From assembly GCF_016508255.1 (NCBI RefSeq), contig NZ_JADVKT010000002.1, forward strand, positions 186,001-250,000: DNA of 64,000 nucleotides, given 5' to 3'. The position numbers were made by a program, and so were the translations under genes. The number at the start of each line of letters is the position of its first letter. Position 1 is the first letter of the stretch. Positions 32,206 to 40,401 of the stretch are shown in pieces. This DNA comes from Acinetobacter calcoaceticus. GTDB lineage: Bacteria; Pseudomonadota; Gammaproteobacteria; Pseudomonadales; Moraxellaceae. The notes below the pieces were generated by a model. That model saw only the letters and a list, made by a program, of their open reading frames with translations. It did not search any database and was not told where the DNA came from.

Positions 32206-33069
32206 ATGATGGAGTTGTCAGGTGTAGGACTTGGTTTAAGGCGTGATTTTATAGATTCGTTTTTAGATGCTAAAACATATCCGGACTTTATTGAAGTTGC
32301 CCCTGAAAATTGGCTGGGGTTTGGTGGGCGGCATGCGAAATTACTCGCACAGTGTATTGAAAAAGCCCCATTAATTTGTCACGGCTTGTCATTATCTATT
32401 GGAGGGCCGCATCCACTTAATCTCGAATTTATCGGTAAAGTAAAAAGTTTTTTAGAACAATATGATGTGCCAATTTATTCTGAACATTTAAGTTATACAA
32501 ATGATGGCGGCTATTTATATGATTTGTTGCCAATTCCAATGACAGAAGCGGCTGTTCAATATGTCGCTGAACGTATTTTACGTGTTCAAGACATTTTAGG
32601 AAAAAGATTAGTCATAGAGAATGTTTCTACATATTTAATGCCCAATGCTGAAATGAGTGAAGCTGAGTTCATTCGTGAAGTGCTTCAATTTGCAGACTGT
32701 GATTTGCTTCTGGATGTAAATAATGTCTACGTCAATAGTATTAATCATGGCAGTGATGCATTTGGATTTATTCGGGACATGCCAAAAGAACGAATCCGTT
32801 ATTTACATATTGCCGGACATGAACAAGTTCAGAAAAATTTGTTAATTGATACGCATGGGGCAGAGGTTTGTGACCGTGTGTGGGAACTACTGAGATATAC
32901 CTATCAAGTCTGTGGTGTGAAACCAACTTTACTTGAGCGCGACTTTAATATTCCATCATGGCAAGAATTAGAAGAGGAACTCGCCAAAATTAAAATAATT
33001 CAACAACAGGAGAGTGGTTATGAACGGAAATCAAATATCCTTCCAAACCATGCAACAACAGTTTTGTGA
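32206..33069 (+). CDS. MNIO-family (DUF692) RiPP-modifying iron enzyme
   Basis: A 287-residue TIM-barrel enzyme with the full DUF692 pattern: FIEVAPENWLG, HGLSLSIGGPHPLN, YSEHLSY, LLPIPMTEAAV, VIENVSTYL, LLLDVNNVYVNSINHG and YLHIAGH. The His/Glu/Asp/Asn residues in these blocks bind the multinuclear non-heme iron centre that oxidises cysteine in partner precursors. The start is the ATG at 32206 behind AAAGGAG. Its 3' end overlaps the partner gene by 50 bp. The substrate is presumably the KCG-repeat peptide just upstream. Confidence 0.9.
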   Translation: MMELSGVGLGLRRDFIDSFLDAKTYPDFIEVAPENWLGFGGRHAKLLAQCIEKAPLICHGLSLSIGGPHPLNLEFIGKVKSFLEQYDVPIYSEHLSYTNDGGYLYDLLPIPMTEAAVQYVAERILRVQDILGKRLVIENVSTYLMPNAEMSEAEFIREVLQFADCDLLLDVNNVYVNSINHGSDAFGFIRDMPKERIRYLHIAGHEQVQKNLLIDTHGAEVCDRVWELLRYTYQVCGVKPTLLERDFNIPSWQELEEELAKIKIIQQQESGYERKSNILPNHATTVL

Positions 33070-33775
33070 CTGGATTAGAGATCCTGATTTGGAAATCCCT
33101 CAAGAACTTCCTGTCGAAAGAATGCAAATTTATCGGGATTTGCTTTTTAATAATGTCAGTTCATTTATTGACTTAGTTTATCCTGTGGCTCGCGCGATGT
33201 TACCAGAATTAAAGTGGCAACAATTACTTTCTGAATTTTTTCAAAAAGCTGAGTGTCGCTCACCTTTATACAATGATATCTCTTTAGAATTTAGAGAATA
33301 TTTGACAGATCAACGGCACCCGATATTGCAAGAATATCCTTGGTTGGCTGAATTATTACAGTTTGAATGGCTTGAACTGTATTTAGATACTGTTGAAATT
33401 GAAGATGTCATTTTGCATGAAAATTATAATTGGCAGTTAACCACCAAAGTATGGGTATTGGTTTATCAATATCCCGTTTATCTCTGGTCTACTTTAATGA
33501 CACTAGAACAAGTTGAACTTATGCCAGGTGCAATCATGGTCTGGCGCGATGAACAGGATAAAGTATGTATCGAACAGCGTTCTCCATTATTTGCCATGGT
33601 GATTGAACAGCTAAATCAAGGTATACAGTTAACTGATGAAGATATTCACACACTCATTCAATCTGCACTCGCTGACTTGTCTGAGTCTGATATTTATCTG
33701 CAAATTCAAGAACTAAAAACCTTATTAATCCGACTACGATTAATTCGAATTCCCCATGATTTTAAAGAGGTATAA
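33020..33775 (+). CDS. MNIO partner protein (DUF2063 family, HvfC-like)
   Basis: About 251 residues. The N-terminal helical domain (MQQQFCDWIRDPD, then YRDLLFNNVSSFIDLVYPVARAML and EFREYLTD) is the DUF2063 putative DNA-binding family that partners MNIO enzymes; it is thought to recognise the precursor leader or form a complex with the enzyme. The start is the ATG at 33020, 6 nt after AGGAG, inside the end of the MNIO gene, so the two are coupled. The ECF sigma gene follows after 2 bp. Confidence 0.85.
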   Translation: MNGNQISFQTMQQQFCDWIRDPDLEIPQELPVERMQIYRDLLFNNVSSFIDLVYPVARAMLPELKWQQLLSEFFQKAECRSPLYNDISLEFREYLTDQRHPILQEYPWLAELLQFEWLELYLDTVEIEDVILHENYNWQLTTKVWVLVYQYPVYLWSTLMTLEQVELMPGAIMVWRDEQDKVCIEQRSPLFAMVIEQLNQGIQLTDEDIHTLIQSALADLSESDIYLQIQELKTLLIRLRLIRIPHDFKEV

Positions 33776-33777
33776 GG

Positions 33778-34398
33778 ATGACTTCAGCCGTTGCATCAGA
33801 TCATGAAGAAATAGGGGATCAACTGCATAATCCAGTCTTTTTACAAGACTTAAGACAGCAGATGATAAAATTTGCATTTTTACAGTTGTCCTCGCTTCCT
33901 CAAGCTGAAGATGTGGTGCAAGAGGCATTGACCAGCGCTTTTCAGCATTTAGATTCATTTAAAGGGCGCGCCGCTTTCAAAACTTGGGTCTTTGCCATTT
34001 TAAAAAATAAAATTATTGATGTGGTTCGGCAAAAGTCACGCTTGGTCACAATGTCTGAATTGTTTAAAGATGAAGAAAGTGAACTTAGTATTGATGAATT
34101 GTTTGATGCCTCGGGGCACTGGCACAAATATGAAGCACCTCAAGCATGGCAAAGCCCTGAAAAAATGATTGAGCAGTCAGATTTCTGGATAATTTTTGAA
34201 GCCTGTTTAGATCATTTGCCAGCCAAATATGCTCAGGTTTTTATGTTGAGAGAAGTGATTGAGCTTAGTTCCAATGAAATTTGTAGCAAGCTGGAAATTT
34301 CTATCTCGAATTTTAATGTGCTGATGTATCGAAGTCGTACCCGATTACGTGAGTGTCTAGAAAATAAATGGTTGTTGAAGGAGGATTGTTCATGCTGA
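33778..34398 (+). CDS. ECF-family RNA polymerase sigma factor
   Basis: A 206-residue sigma factor: region 2 (residues about 20-85) with SSLPQAEDVVQEALTSAFQHLDSF and FKTWVFAILKNKIIDVVRQ; region 4 (about 130-195) with FEACLDHLPAKYAQVFMLREVIELSSNEICSKLEIS. An acidic linker of about 45 residues separates the regions. It lies 2 bp after the partner gene and overlaps the zinc-finger anti-sigma gene by 7 bp. The promoter-like repeats upstream of the precursor and DoxX genes are its likely targets. Confidence 0.9.
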   Translation: MTSAVASDHEEIGDQLHNPVFLQDLRQQMIKFAFLQLSSLPQAEDVVQEALTSAFQHLDSFKGRAAFKTWVFAILKNKIIDVVRQKSRLVTMSELFKDEESELSIDELFDASGHWHKYEAPQAWQSPEKMIEQSDFWIIFEACLDHLPAKYAQVFMLREVIELSSNEICSKLEISISNFNVLMYRSRTRLRECLENKWLLKEDCSC

Positions 34399-34571
34399 CA
34401 TGTCGACAAGCCACTCAATTATTGTCCGAAAAGCAAGATAGGCCGTTGTTTTTACGTGAGCAAAGTGGTTTACAACTGCATCTATTAGCCTGCCGGTCAT
34501 GCCGTCGCTATGCGAAACAGATTAAAACGATTAGTCAGCTTTCTAAAGTATTTAGAAATTTGGATGACTAA
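34392..34571 (+). CDS. zinc-finger anti-sigma factor (ZAS-like)
   Basis: A 59-residue protein with Cys4, then LHLLACRSCRRY, giving the H-x3-C-x2-C motif of zinc-binding anti-sigma domains. No membrane helix, so it is a soluble, short ZAS protein. The ATG at 34392 follows AAGGAGG and overlaps the sigma gene. It should hold the sigma factor and release it on metal or thiol stress, in keeping with a copper-binding product. Confidence 0.8.
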   Translation: MLTCRQATQLLSEKQDRPLFLREQSGLQLHLLACRSCRRYAKQIKTISQLSKVFRNLDD

Positions 34572-34662
34572 CTTTATTTAAAAAATTATTTATTGCTAGC
34601 CTTACTACGCTAAAAGCTCCCATACTATAAAAGTAGAGGAGTTATTGAATACAGGATGAAAA

Positions 34663-35574
34663 GTGAATTTAAAAAATCTGGAAGCATTTTATTGGGTCGT
34701 CACTTTAAATAGCTTCAATAAGGCTGCGGCAAAATTGCAAACCACACAGCCTGCGGTCTCTCAAAAAATCACATCTCTTGAAAATGAATTAGGTTTTAAA
34801 ATTTTAGATCGAAGTTATCGGCAATTTAAACCGACCCATAAAGGCATCACGTTATTTAAATATGCCGAAAAATTTATGCGTTTAGAGACAGATCTGGTTG
34901 CTGAGCTTACCGAAAATCAGCACCTGACTGGCACCATTCGTTTAGGTGTTTCAGAAACAATCGTTTATACGTGGTTAGTTGAATATATCGAAAAAGTTCA
35001 ACAGGAGTTCCCAAAAATTTCAGTCGAAATTGTGGTAGATCTGACACCAAACTTACAAGAAGGCGTTCGGACAGGGGACTTGGACATGGCCTTTTTGCTT
35101 GGGCCAACGTTAGCTTTTGAATGTATTGAGCAGGCACTATGTGATTTCGAGCTGAGTTTCTTGGCTTCACCATCATTTAAAGGTGGTTTTGCTCAAATGT
35201 CTTTTAAAACTCTTATGTCTCATACCATTTTAACTTATCCAAAAATTACCTATCCCTATAAAGAATTGAAAGCAAGAATGAAAGAACAAGGAATTGATGA
35301 ACCACTTTCAATTACCAGTTATTCACTCGCAACTTTATTGCGTTTAGCCGAACAGGGCTTAGGTATTGCTGTTGTGCCAACCTTAACGGCGTTAAAAGAA
35401 ATTATGGATGGTCGATTAGAGGTATTAAATACCCCCATTCAGTTAAAGACCTTTCATTTCACTTCTATTTACATTCAAGGGAATGATGTTGCTTTAAAAG
35501 AAAAATTGACCGATGTTGCGGTGAAGGTCTCGATGAGCGCCATGAAAAGACTCAATGAACAAATTAAAAACTAG
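34663..35574 (+). CDS. LysR-family transcriptional regulator of the pxp-like cluster
   Basis: A 303-residue LysR regulator with helix-turn-helix at residues 1-60 (LEAFYWVVTLNSFNKAAAKLQTTQPAVSQKITSLENELG, then ILDRSYRQFKPTHKG) and an effector domain (GTIRLGVSE at about 88-96). GTG start 34663 after AGGATGAAAA. It precedes the transporter and pxp genes on the same strand with a 340-bp gap. It is a plausible activator of that cluster. Confidence 0.88.
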   Translation: MNLKNLEAFYWVVTLNSFNKAAAKLQTTQPAVSQKITSLENELGFKILDRSYRQFKPTHKGITLFKYAEKFMRLETDLVAELTENQHLTGTIRLGVSETIVYTWLVEYIEKVQQEFPKISVEIVVDLTPNLQEGVRTGDLDMAFLLGPTLAFECIEQALCDFELSFLASPSFKGGFAQMSFKTLMSHTILTYPKITYPYKELKARMKEQGIDEPLSITSYSLATLLRLAEQGLGIAVVPTLTALKEIMDGRLEVLNTPIQLKTFHFTSIYIQGNDVALKEKLTDVAVKVSMSAMKRLNEQIKN

Positions 35575-35935
35575 GCTGTTTTCGAATATTTCTTGTCACT
35601 ATTTTTATTGTTTTAAGAAGCTGTTTTTTATGTGAAACCATAAAAGCAGCTTATCTACATCGATAAGTAAATATTATCCTTGTTTATGATTAATTTTAAA
35701 AAATATAAAAATCAATAGCTTATAATTCTTACTTTATGTAAAAAGTCTTATTGTTCGTAGGGATTAGCTATGTTTTTATCTTAAATACAAGATTTGATCA
35801 CCGATTGTATTGATTGGGGAACAGGGAATCTTTGTCATTTAAAAGGATTAAAGAATATTGTTTGGGAAAAATGATGTTCTTGGTTCAACCTGAAAATAGC
35901 GTTGTTAAGCTCAAATGGATGAGGAACGCATTAAT
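35575..35935 (+). other. long leader between LysR and transporter genes
   Basis: AAGCTG...CAGCTT (35618-35652) forms a long hairpin with inner TTTTATG/CATAAAA pairing; CTTATC/GATAAG (35650-35667) forms a second small repeat directly after it. I see no gene. It may terminate the LysR transcript and hold the regulator's site. Confidence 0.4.
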
Positions 35936-37168
35936 ATGTCTTTACTGAAATCTTCTTTTTTATCAGATCGCCAATGGGCCATTGTTGCCTCGATCTTTAT
36001 GATGGCGACCTCTGCAATGGGGCCCGGCTTTTTAACCCAAACTGCTGTATTTACAGTCAAGTTAGGCGCGGCATTTGGCTTTGCAATTTTAGTTTCAATT
36101 CTGATTGATTATGTTGTTCAACAAAACATTTGGCGAGTGGTCACACTGACCCAAATGCGTGCATCTGATATTGCCAATAAAGCATTGCCGGGTAGTGGCT
36201 ACTTACTCGCGTTCCTTGTGATTTTAGGCGGATTTTTCTTTAGTGTCGGCAACATTGCTGGTGCTGCTTTAGGTCTCAATGCGCTTTTTGGTCTAGACAC
36301 TAAATGGGGCGGCATTTTAAGTGGCGCATTGGCCATTTTGATTTTTGCCTCAAGAAAAGCCACGCTTGCCATGGATAAAAGCATGATCGTGTTGGGATTG
36401 CTTAAAATTGTCCTGATTATTATTGTTGCGGCAATTGTGATGCCACCTGTTGGACAAGCGGTACATCAAACTTTCGCTCCAGACCAGATCGACTTTGCAA
36501 TCATTACGACCATTGTGGGTGGTACTGTAGGTGGTTATATCTGCTATGCAGGTGCACACCGTTTACTCGATAAAGGTGCTGTTGGCCCTGAAAATATTGA
36601 TGAAGTTGCTAAAGCTGCAACCAAGGGCATTATTGTAGTCGGCATCATGCGCTATGTGCTGTTTTTAGCATTTTTAGGTGTGGTGGTGAGTGGTGCCAAT
36701 ATTGATTTAGCTAGCCATGATGCCAATCCGGCAGCTCAAGCATTCCAATATGCCGCGGGCACATTTGGCTATAAATTATTTGGTTTAATTTTCTGGGCAG
36801 CGGGCATTAGTAGCACCATTGGCGCAGCATATACTTCTGTTTCATTCTTTACTGCATTTAAAAAGAACTTAACGCCAAAGCAAACCAACTATACGACCAT
36901 TACCTTTATTGCATTAGCCTTATTACTCTATGTGTTATTAGGTGCGACTCCGGCAGGTCTACTCATTTTTGTAGGTGGTTTTAACGGTTTGGTGTTGCCA
37001 ATTGGTCTTACAATTTTTCTGTATGTTGCAGCGTGTCGTAAAGATTTAATGGGTAATTATAATTATCCAAAATGGTTAATTATTATTGGTGGATTAACAT
37101 GTCTGTTAACGTGGTGGATGGGCTATATGTCGTTTACTACAGTGTTTAACTATTTGACGAAGCTTTAA
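35936..37168 (+). CDS. NRAMP-like transporter without the metal motif (YcsG-like)
   Basis: A roughly 410-residue membrane protein with about 11 helices and the NRAMP fold pattern. In helix 1 the metal-binding DPGN of true NRAMPs is replaced (MGPGFLTQT), so metal transport is doubtful. The Bacillus relative YcsG sits in the same gene neighbourhood with PxpA, DUF1445 and KipI/KipA. Import of 5-oxoproline or a related organic acid, or of an ion needed by the enzymes, is possible. I place the start at the ATG at 35936, which has GAGGA upstream, rather than 35915. Confidence 0.78.
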   Translation: MSLLKSSFLSDRQWAIVASIFMMATSAMGPGFLTQTAVFTVKLGAAFGFAILVSILIDYVVQQNIWRVVTLTQMRASDIANKALPGSGYLLAFLVILGGFFFSVGNIAGAALGLNALFGLDTKWGGILSGALAILIFASRKATLAMDKSMIVLGLLKIVLIIIVAAIVMPPVGQAVHQTFAPDQIDFAIITTIVGGTVGGYICYAGAHRLLDKGAVGPENIDEVAKAATKGIIVVGIMRYVLFLAFLGVVVSGANIDLASHDANPAAQAFQYAAGTFGYKLFGLIFWAAGISSTIGAAYTSVSFFTAFKKNLTPKQTNYTTITFIALALLLYVLLGATPAGLLIFVGGFNGLVLPIGLTIFLYVAACRKDLMGNYNYPKWLIIIGGLTCLLTWWMGYMSFTTVFNYLTKL

Positions 37169-37202
37169 GCCAGACTTTGTTAAGTGATAAAGGAATGATG
37201 CC

Positions 37203-37967
37203 ATGTTTGTAGATTTAAATAGTGATTTGGGTGAAAGCTTTGGCTCATGGAAAATGGGCAATGATGACCAGATTTTACCTGTCGTGACCAGTGCCAACAT
37301 TGCTTGCGGCTTCCATGCTGGCGACCCGCTTGGCATTTTAAAAACGGTTCGTAAAGCCGTTGAACTGGGCGTGACGATTGGCGCTCATGTCTCTTATCCT
37401 GACCTTGTCGGTTTTGGCCGCCGTAATATGGATTTGTCACGTGACGAGCTTATTGCAGACGTGCTTTACCAAATTTCTGCACTGGATGGTTTGGCAAAAG
37501 TAGCAGGCTCAAAAGTGCAATATGTTAAACCGCATGGCGCACTTTATAACACCATTGCACATGACCAAGTTCAGGCAGCAGCCGTGATTGATGCGATTAG
37601 AATGTACAACCCTGAACTGGTTTTGGTGGCTTTGGCAGGTTCAAATTTAGTCGAGCAGGCGCGTGCGGCTGGCTTAAAAGTTGTGTCTGAAGCATTTGCA
37701 GACCGCGCATATAACAGCGATGGTTCACTGGTGTCTCGCCGCCTAGAAGGTGCGGTTTTACACGACTCGGCATTTGTTGCTAGTCGTGTAGTTTCAATGC
37801 TTAAAAACGGTGGAGTAGAGTCAATTGACGGTGTATTTACCCCAATTCAAGCCGACACCATTTGCCTACATGGCGACACCGACGGCGCTTTAGAAATGTC
37901 GGCAGCCATTAAAGCAGAGCTTGTAAAAAACAATATTGAAATCCGCCCGTTTGTAAACAAAGCATAA
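37203..37967 (+). CDS. pxpA: 5-oxoprolinase subunit PxpA (LamB/YcsF family)
   Basis: A 254-residue protein with the full YcsF signature: [72 protein letters not shown] and CLHGDT. PxpA with PxpB and PxpC forms the prokaryotic ATP-dependent 5-oxoprolinase that opens 5-oxoproline (pyroglutamate) to glutamate. The gene is second in the cluster, 34 bp after the transporter. In this cluster it may instead serve a related biotin-dependent reaction. Confidence 0.92.
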   Translation: MFVDLNSDLGESFGSWKMGNDDQILPVVTSANIACGFHAGDPLGILKTVRKAVELGVTIGAHVSYPDLVGFGRRNMDLSRDELIADVLYQISALDGLAKVAGSKVQYVKPHGALYNTIAHDQVQAAAVIDAIRMYNPELVLVALAGSNLVEQARAAGLKVVSEAFADRAYNSDGSLVSRRLEGAVLHDSAFVASRVVSMLKNGGVESIDGVFTPIQADTICLHGDTDGALEMSAAIKAELVKNNIEIRPFVNKA

Positions 37968-37978
37968 GGATGAGCACA

Positions 37979-38785
37979 ATGTATAAGGATATTAAAGTCG
38001 ACCCAGCTCAGCTTGAAGCCGCTTTAGATGCGCGTTTAAAAATCCGTGCAGGTTTTGATAAACCAACAGCAGGCATGGCTGCGGGCATGACGCAGGTGAA
38101 CATGATTTCGGTGCCAAAAGAATGGGCATATGACTTTTTACTCTATGCGCATCGTAATCCGCAAAGCTGTCCAGTGCTTGATGTGCTTGAAGAAGGCATT
38201 TATGCGACCAAGCTCGCGGCAGACTCAGACATTCGAACTGACTTTCCGCGCTATCGCATTTGGAAAGATGGCGAAATGGTCGATGAAGTGACAGATGCGA
38301 GTGATATTTATAATGCTCATCCTGATTTGGTGACTTTCTTAATTGGTTGTAGTTTTTCATTTGAAACGGCTTTGCAAGAAGCGGGTATTGAAGTTCGCCA
38401 TATTCATGATGACACCAATGTGCCGATGTATCTGAGCAATATTCAGTGCCAGCCAGCAGGCCGTATTTCAGGAAATATGGTGGTTTCCATGCGACCAATT
38501 CCATCTCATCAAATTAGTGAAGCTGTAAAAATTACCGCGCGTATGCCAAGTGTCCATGGTGCGCCGGTGCATATTGGACACCCTGAAAGCTTAGGAATTT
38601 TAGATGTAAATAAGCCTGACTTTGGTGATGCTTCTCGTATTGAAGCGGGTGAAATTCCGGTGTTTTGGGCTTGTGGGGTAACGCCGCAAGCGGCAGTCAT
38701 GAACTCGAAAATTCCTTTTGCCATTAGTCATGCACCGGGCTACATGTTTATTACCGACATTCCTGACCGCGCTTGGATGGGCTAA
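37979..38785 (+). CDS. DUF1445 putative hydro-lyase (YcsI family)
   Basis: A 268-residue protein with [53 protein letters not shown] and [15 protein letters not shown], the conserved blocks of DUF1445, annotated as a putative hydro-lyase or D-glutamate cyclase-like protein. Two conserved Cys (IGCSF and WACGVTP) may be functional. The start is the ATG at 37979, 9 nt after AAGGA; the ATG at 37970 abuts the ribosome site. The Bacillus relative YcsI lies beside PxpA and YcsG as here, so it likely prepares or uses the same lactam/amino acid. D-glutamate cyclase would make 5-oxo-D-proline, which fits the pathway. Confidence 0.85.
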   Translation: MYKDIKVDPAQLEAALDARLKIRAGFDKPTAGMAAGMTQVNMISVPKEWAYDFLLYAHRNPQSCPVLDVLEEGIYATKLAADSDIRTDFPRYRIWKDGEMVDEVTDASDIYNAHPDLVTFLIGCSFSFETALQEAGIEVRHIHDDTNVPMYLSNIQCQPAGRISGNMVVSMRPIPSHQISEAVKITARMPSVHGAPVHIGHPESLGILDVNKPDFGDASRIEAGEIPVFWACGVTPQAAVMNSKIPFAISHAPGYMFITDIPDRAWMG

Positions 38786-38817
38786 TTGGACTAAAGAAGA
38801 ATTAAAAGGATAAGCAA

Positions 38818-40401
38818 ATGCGTTTTTTATCGGTAAACGCCGATTGTTTTCTGATTGAGCTTGCGAGCTTAGAGGAAACTTTGGCGTTGTACAATAAATT
38901 GCAAAATACGCAATTGAATGGAATTAAAGATTTAGTCCCCGCTGCAAAAACAATTTTGGTTTTTTTTAATGAGATCGAAACCAACTTTAAAACGCTGGTT
39001 GCTTCAATTCAGAGTCTCAAAGTTGATTCTGGATTTGAGCGTAGCAGCCAAGAAGTGATTGTACCGATTCGTTACGATGGCGAAGACCTTGCTCAGGTTG
39101 CAGAGTTACAAGGATTATCTGTGGCTGATGTGATTAGAAAACATCACGAAAGTGTGTGGAATGTGGCTTTTATTGGTTTTGCACCCGGCTTTGCGTATAT
39201 GAGTAGTCCCGATAAGCCTTTTACCGATATTCCACGTTTAACAGTTCCGCGTAAAAAAATACCGTCAGGCTCTTTGGGCTTAGCTGGTAAATATTCTGGT
39301 ATTTACCCAAAAGACAGTCCGGGTGGCTGGCAGCTCATTGGTACTACATCGGAAAAAATGTGGGATTTAGAGCGAAAAAACCCTGCATTGCTTTTACCGG
39401 GCATGACCGTACATTTTGAGGATGTTACACATAGTCCGTTAACCGTAAATGTACCGCAGCAAATTACCCGTACAGTTGAGCCTAAACAATCGGTGCCACT
39501 GTTTAAGATCACTGCGCCAAGTTTACAGATGCTCATTCAAGACCAAGGGCGTTTAAACCAGACCAATATTGGCGTTGGGGTTGCAGGTGCAATGGATTTA
39601 TCTGCCATGCATAGTGCTAACCGTATTGTGGGTAACCCAACAGATACGCCTGTCATTGAAGTTTTAAATGGCGGCTTAAAGGCCAAAATGCAGCATGCGG
39701 GCGTTATTGCGGTGACTGGGGCAACTTCAAACATTCGTGTGAAATTTGCCGATGGTCAAACCGCCGACTTTGAAAATTATCAGCCTATTGCGTTAGATGA
39801 AGGCGATGAGTTTCAAATTCAGCCACCGACGGCAGGCCTAAGAAACTATTTGGCAGTTCGAGGCGGCATCGACGTTGAACCGGTTTTAAATAGTGCATCG
39901 TTTGACAGTTTGGCGGTACTAGGGCCAGAGCCTTTAAAACTTGGAGATACCATTTACCAGGGACAGATAAAGGCAGCCAACATTAGCGTAAATGAAGTGG
40001 GTAAAAGCGACTTGCCAAAAGCTAGTGAAGTGGTCGAGCTAGATATTGTAATGGGGCCACGCACAGACTGGTTCGAACAAGACAGTATTGAATTACTCTG
40101 TCAGCAAGAATGGCTTGTGACCAATGAAAGCAACCGAGTCGGGCTAAGACTTTCAGGTGAGCAGGCTTTAACTCGCAAAATTACCTACGAGCTGGAAAGT
40201 GAAGGCACATGCATTGGCGCTTTACAGATTCCACCGAGCGGCCAACCCGTTTTATTTATGAATGATCACCCTTTAACGGGCGGATATCCGGTCATTGCCT
40301 CTGTTGCTAAACACCATTGGGATTTGGTGGCACAGATTCCGGCAGGTTGCCGCATCAAATTTAAAAAAATTGCCGAATTTACAGATTTTGAGAATGAATG
40401 A
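38818..40401 (+). CDS. fused 5-oxoprolinase subunits PxpB-PxpC (KipI-KipA)
   Basis: A 527-residue fusion. Residues about 1-215 are the KipI/AHS1 domain (SVWNVAFIGFAPGFAYMSSP, VPRKKIPSGSLGLAG and TPSPGGWQLIG-like KDSPGGWQLIG); residues about 225-520 are the KipA/AHS2 biotin-dependent carboxyltransferase-type domain (SLQMLIQDQGRLNQTNIGV, AMDLSAMHSANRIVGN, RVGLRLSG and GQPVLFMNDHPLTGGYPVI). With PxpA these make 5-oxoprolinase; similar domains carry the carboxyltransferase half of urea carboxylase. The next gene, a biotin carboxylase with BCCP, overlaps it by 4 bp, so a biotin-dependent role is possible. Confidence 0.9.
   Translation: MRFLSVNADCFLIELASLEETLALYNKLQNTQLNGIKDLVPAAKTILVFFNEIETNFKTLVASIQSLKVDSGFERSSQEVIVPIRYDGEDLAQVAELQGLSVADVIRKHHESVWNVAFIGFAPGFAYMSSPDKPFTDIPRLTVPRKKIPSGSLGLAGKYSGIYPKDSPGGWQLIGTTSEKMWDLERKNPALLLPGMTVHFEDVTHSPLTVNVPQQITRTVEPKQSVPLFKITAPSLQMLIQDQGRLNQTNIGVGVAGAMDLSAMHSANRIVGNPTDTPVIEVLNGGLKAKMQHAGVIAVTGATSNIRVKFADGQTADFENYQPIALDEGDEFQIQPPTAGLRNYLAVRGGIDVEPVLNSASFDSLAVLGPEPLKLGDTIYQGQIKAANISVNEVGKSDLPKASEVVELDIVMGPRTDWFEQDSIELLCQQEWLVTNESNRVGLRLSGEQALTRKITYELESEGTCIGALQIPPSGQPVLFMNDHPLTGGYPVIASVAKHHWDLVAQIPAGCRIKFKKIAEFTDFENE

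Noticed and set aside
37203..37967. Lactam utilisation gene lamB as the name for the PxpA gene
   Set aside because: The older name rests on weak fungal genetics; the family's demonstrated role is the 5-oxoprolinase subunit PxpA.
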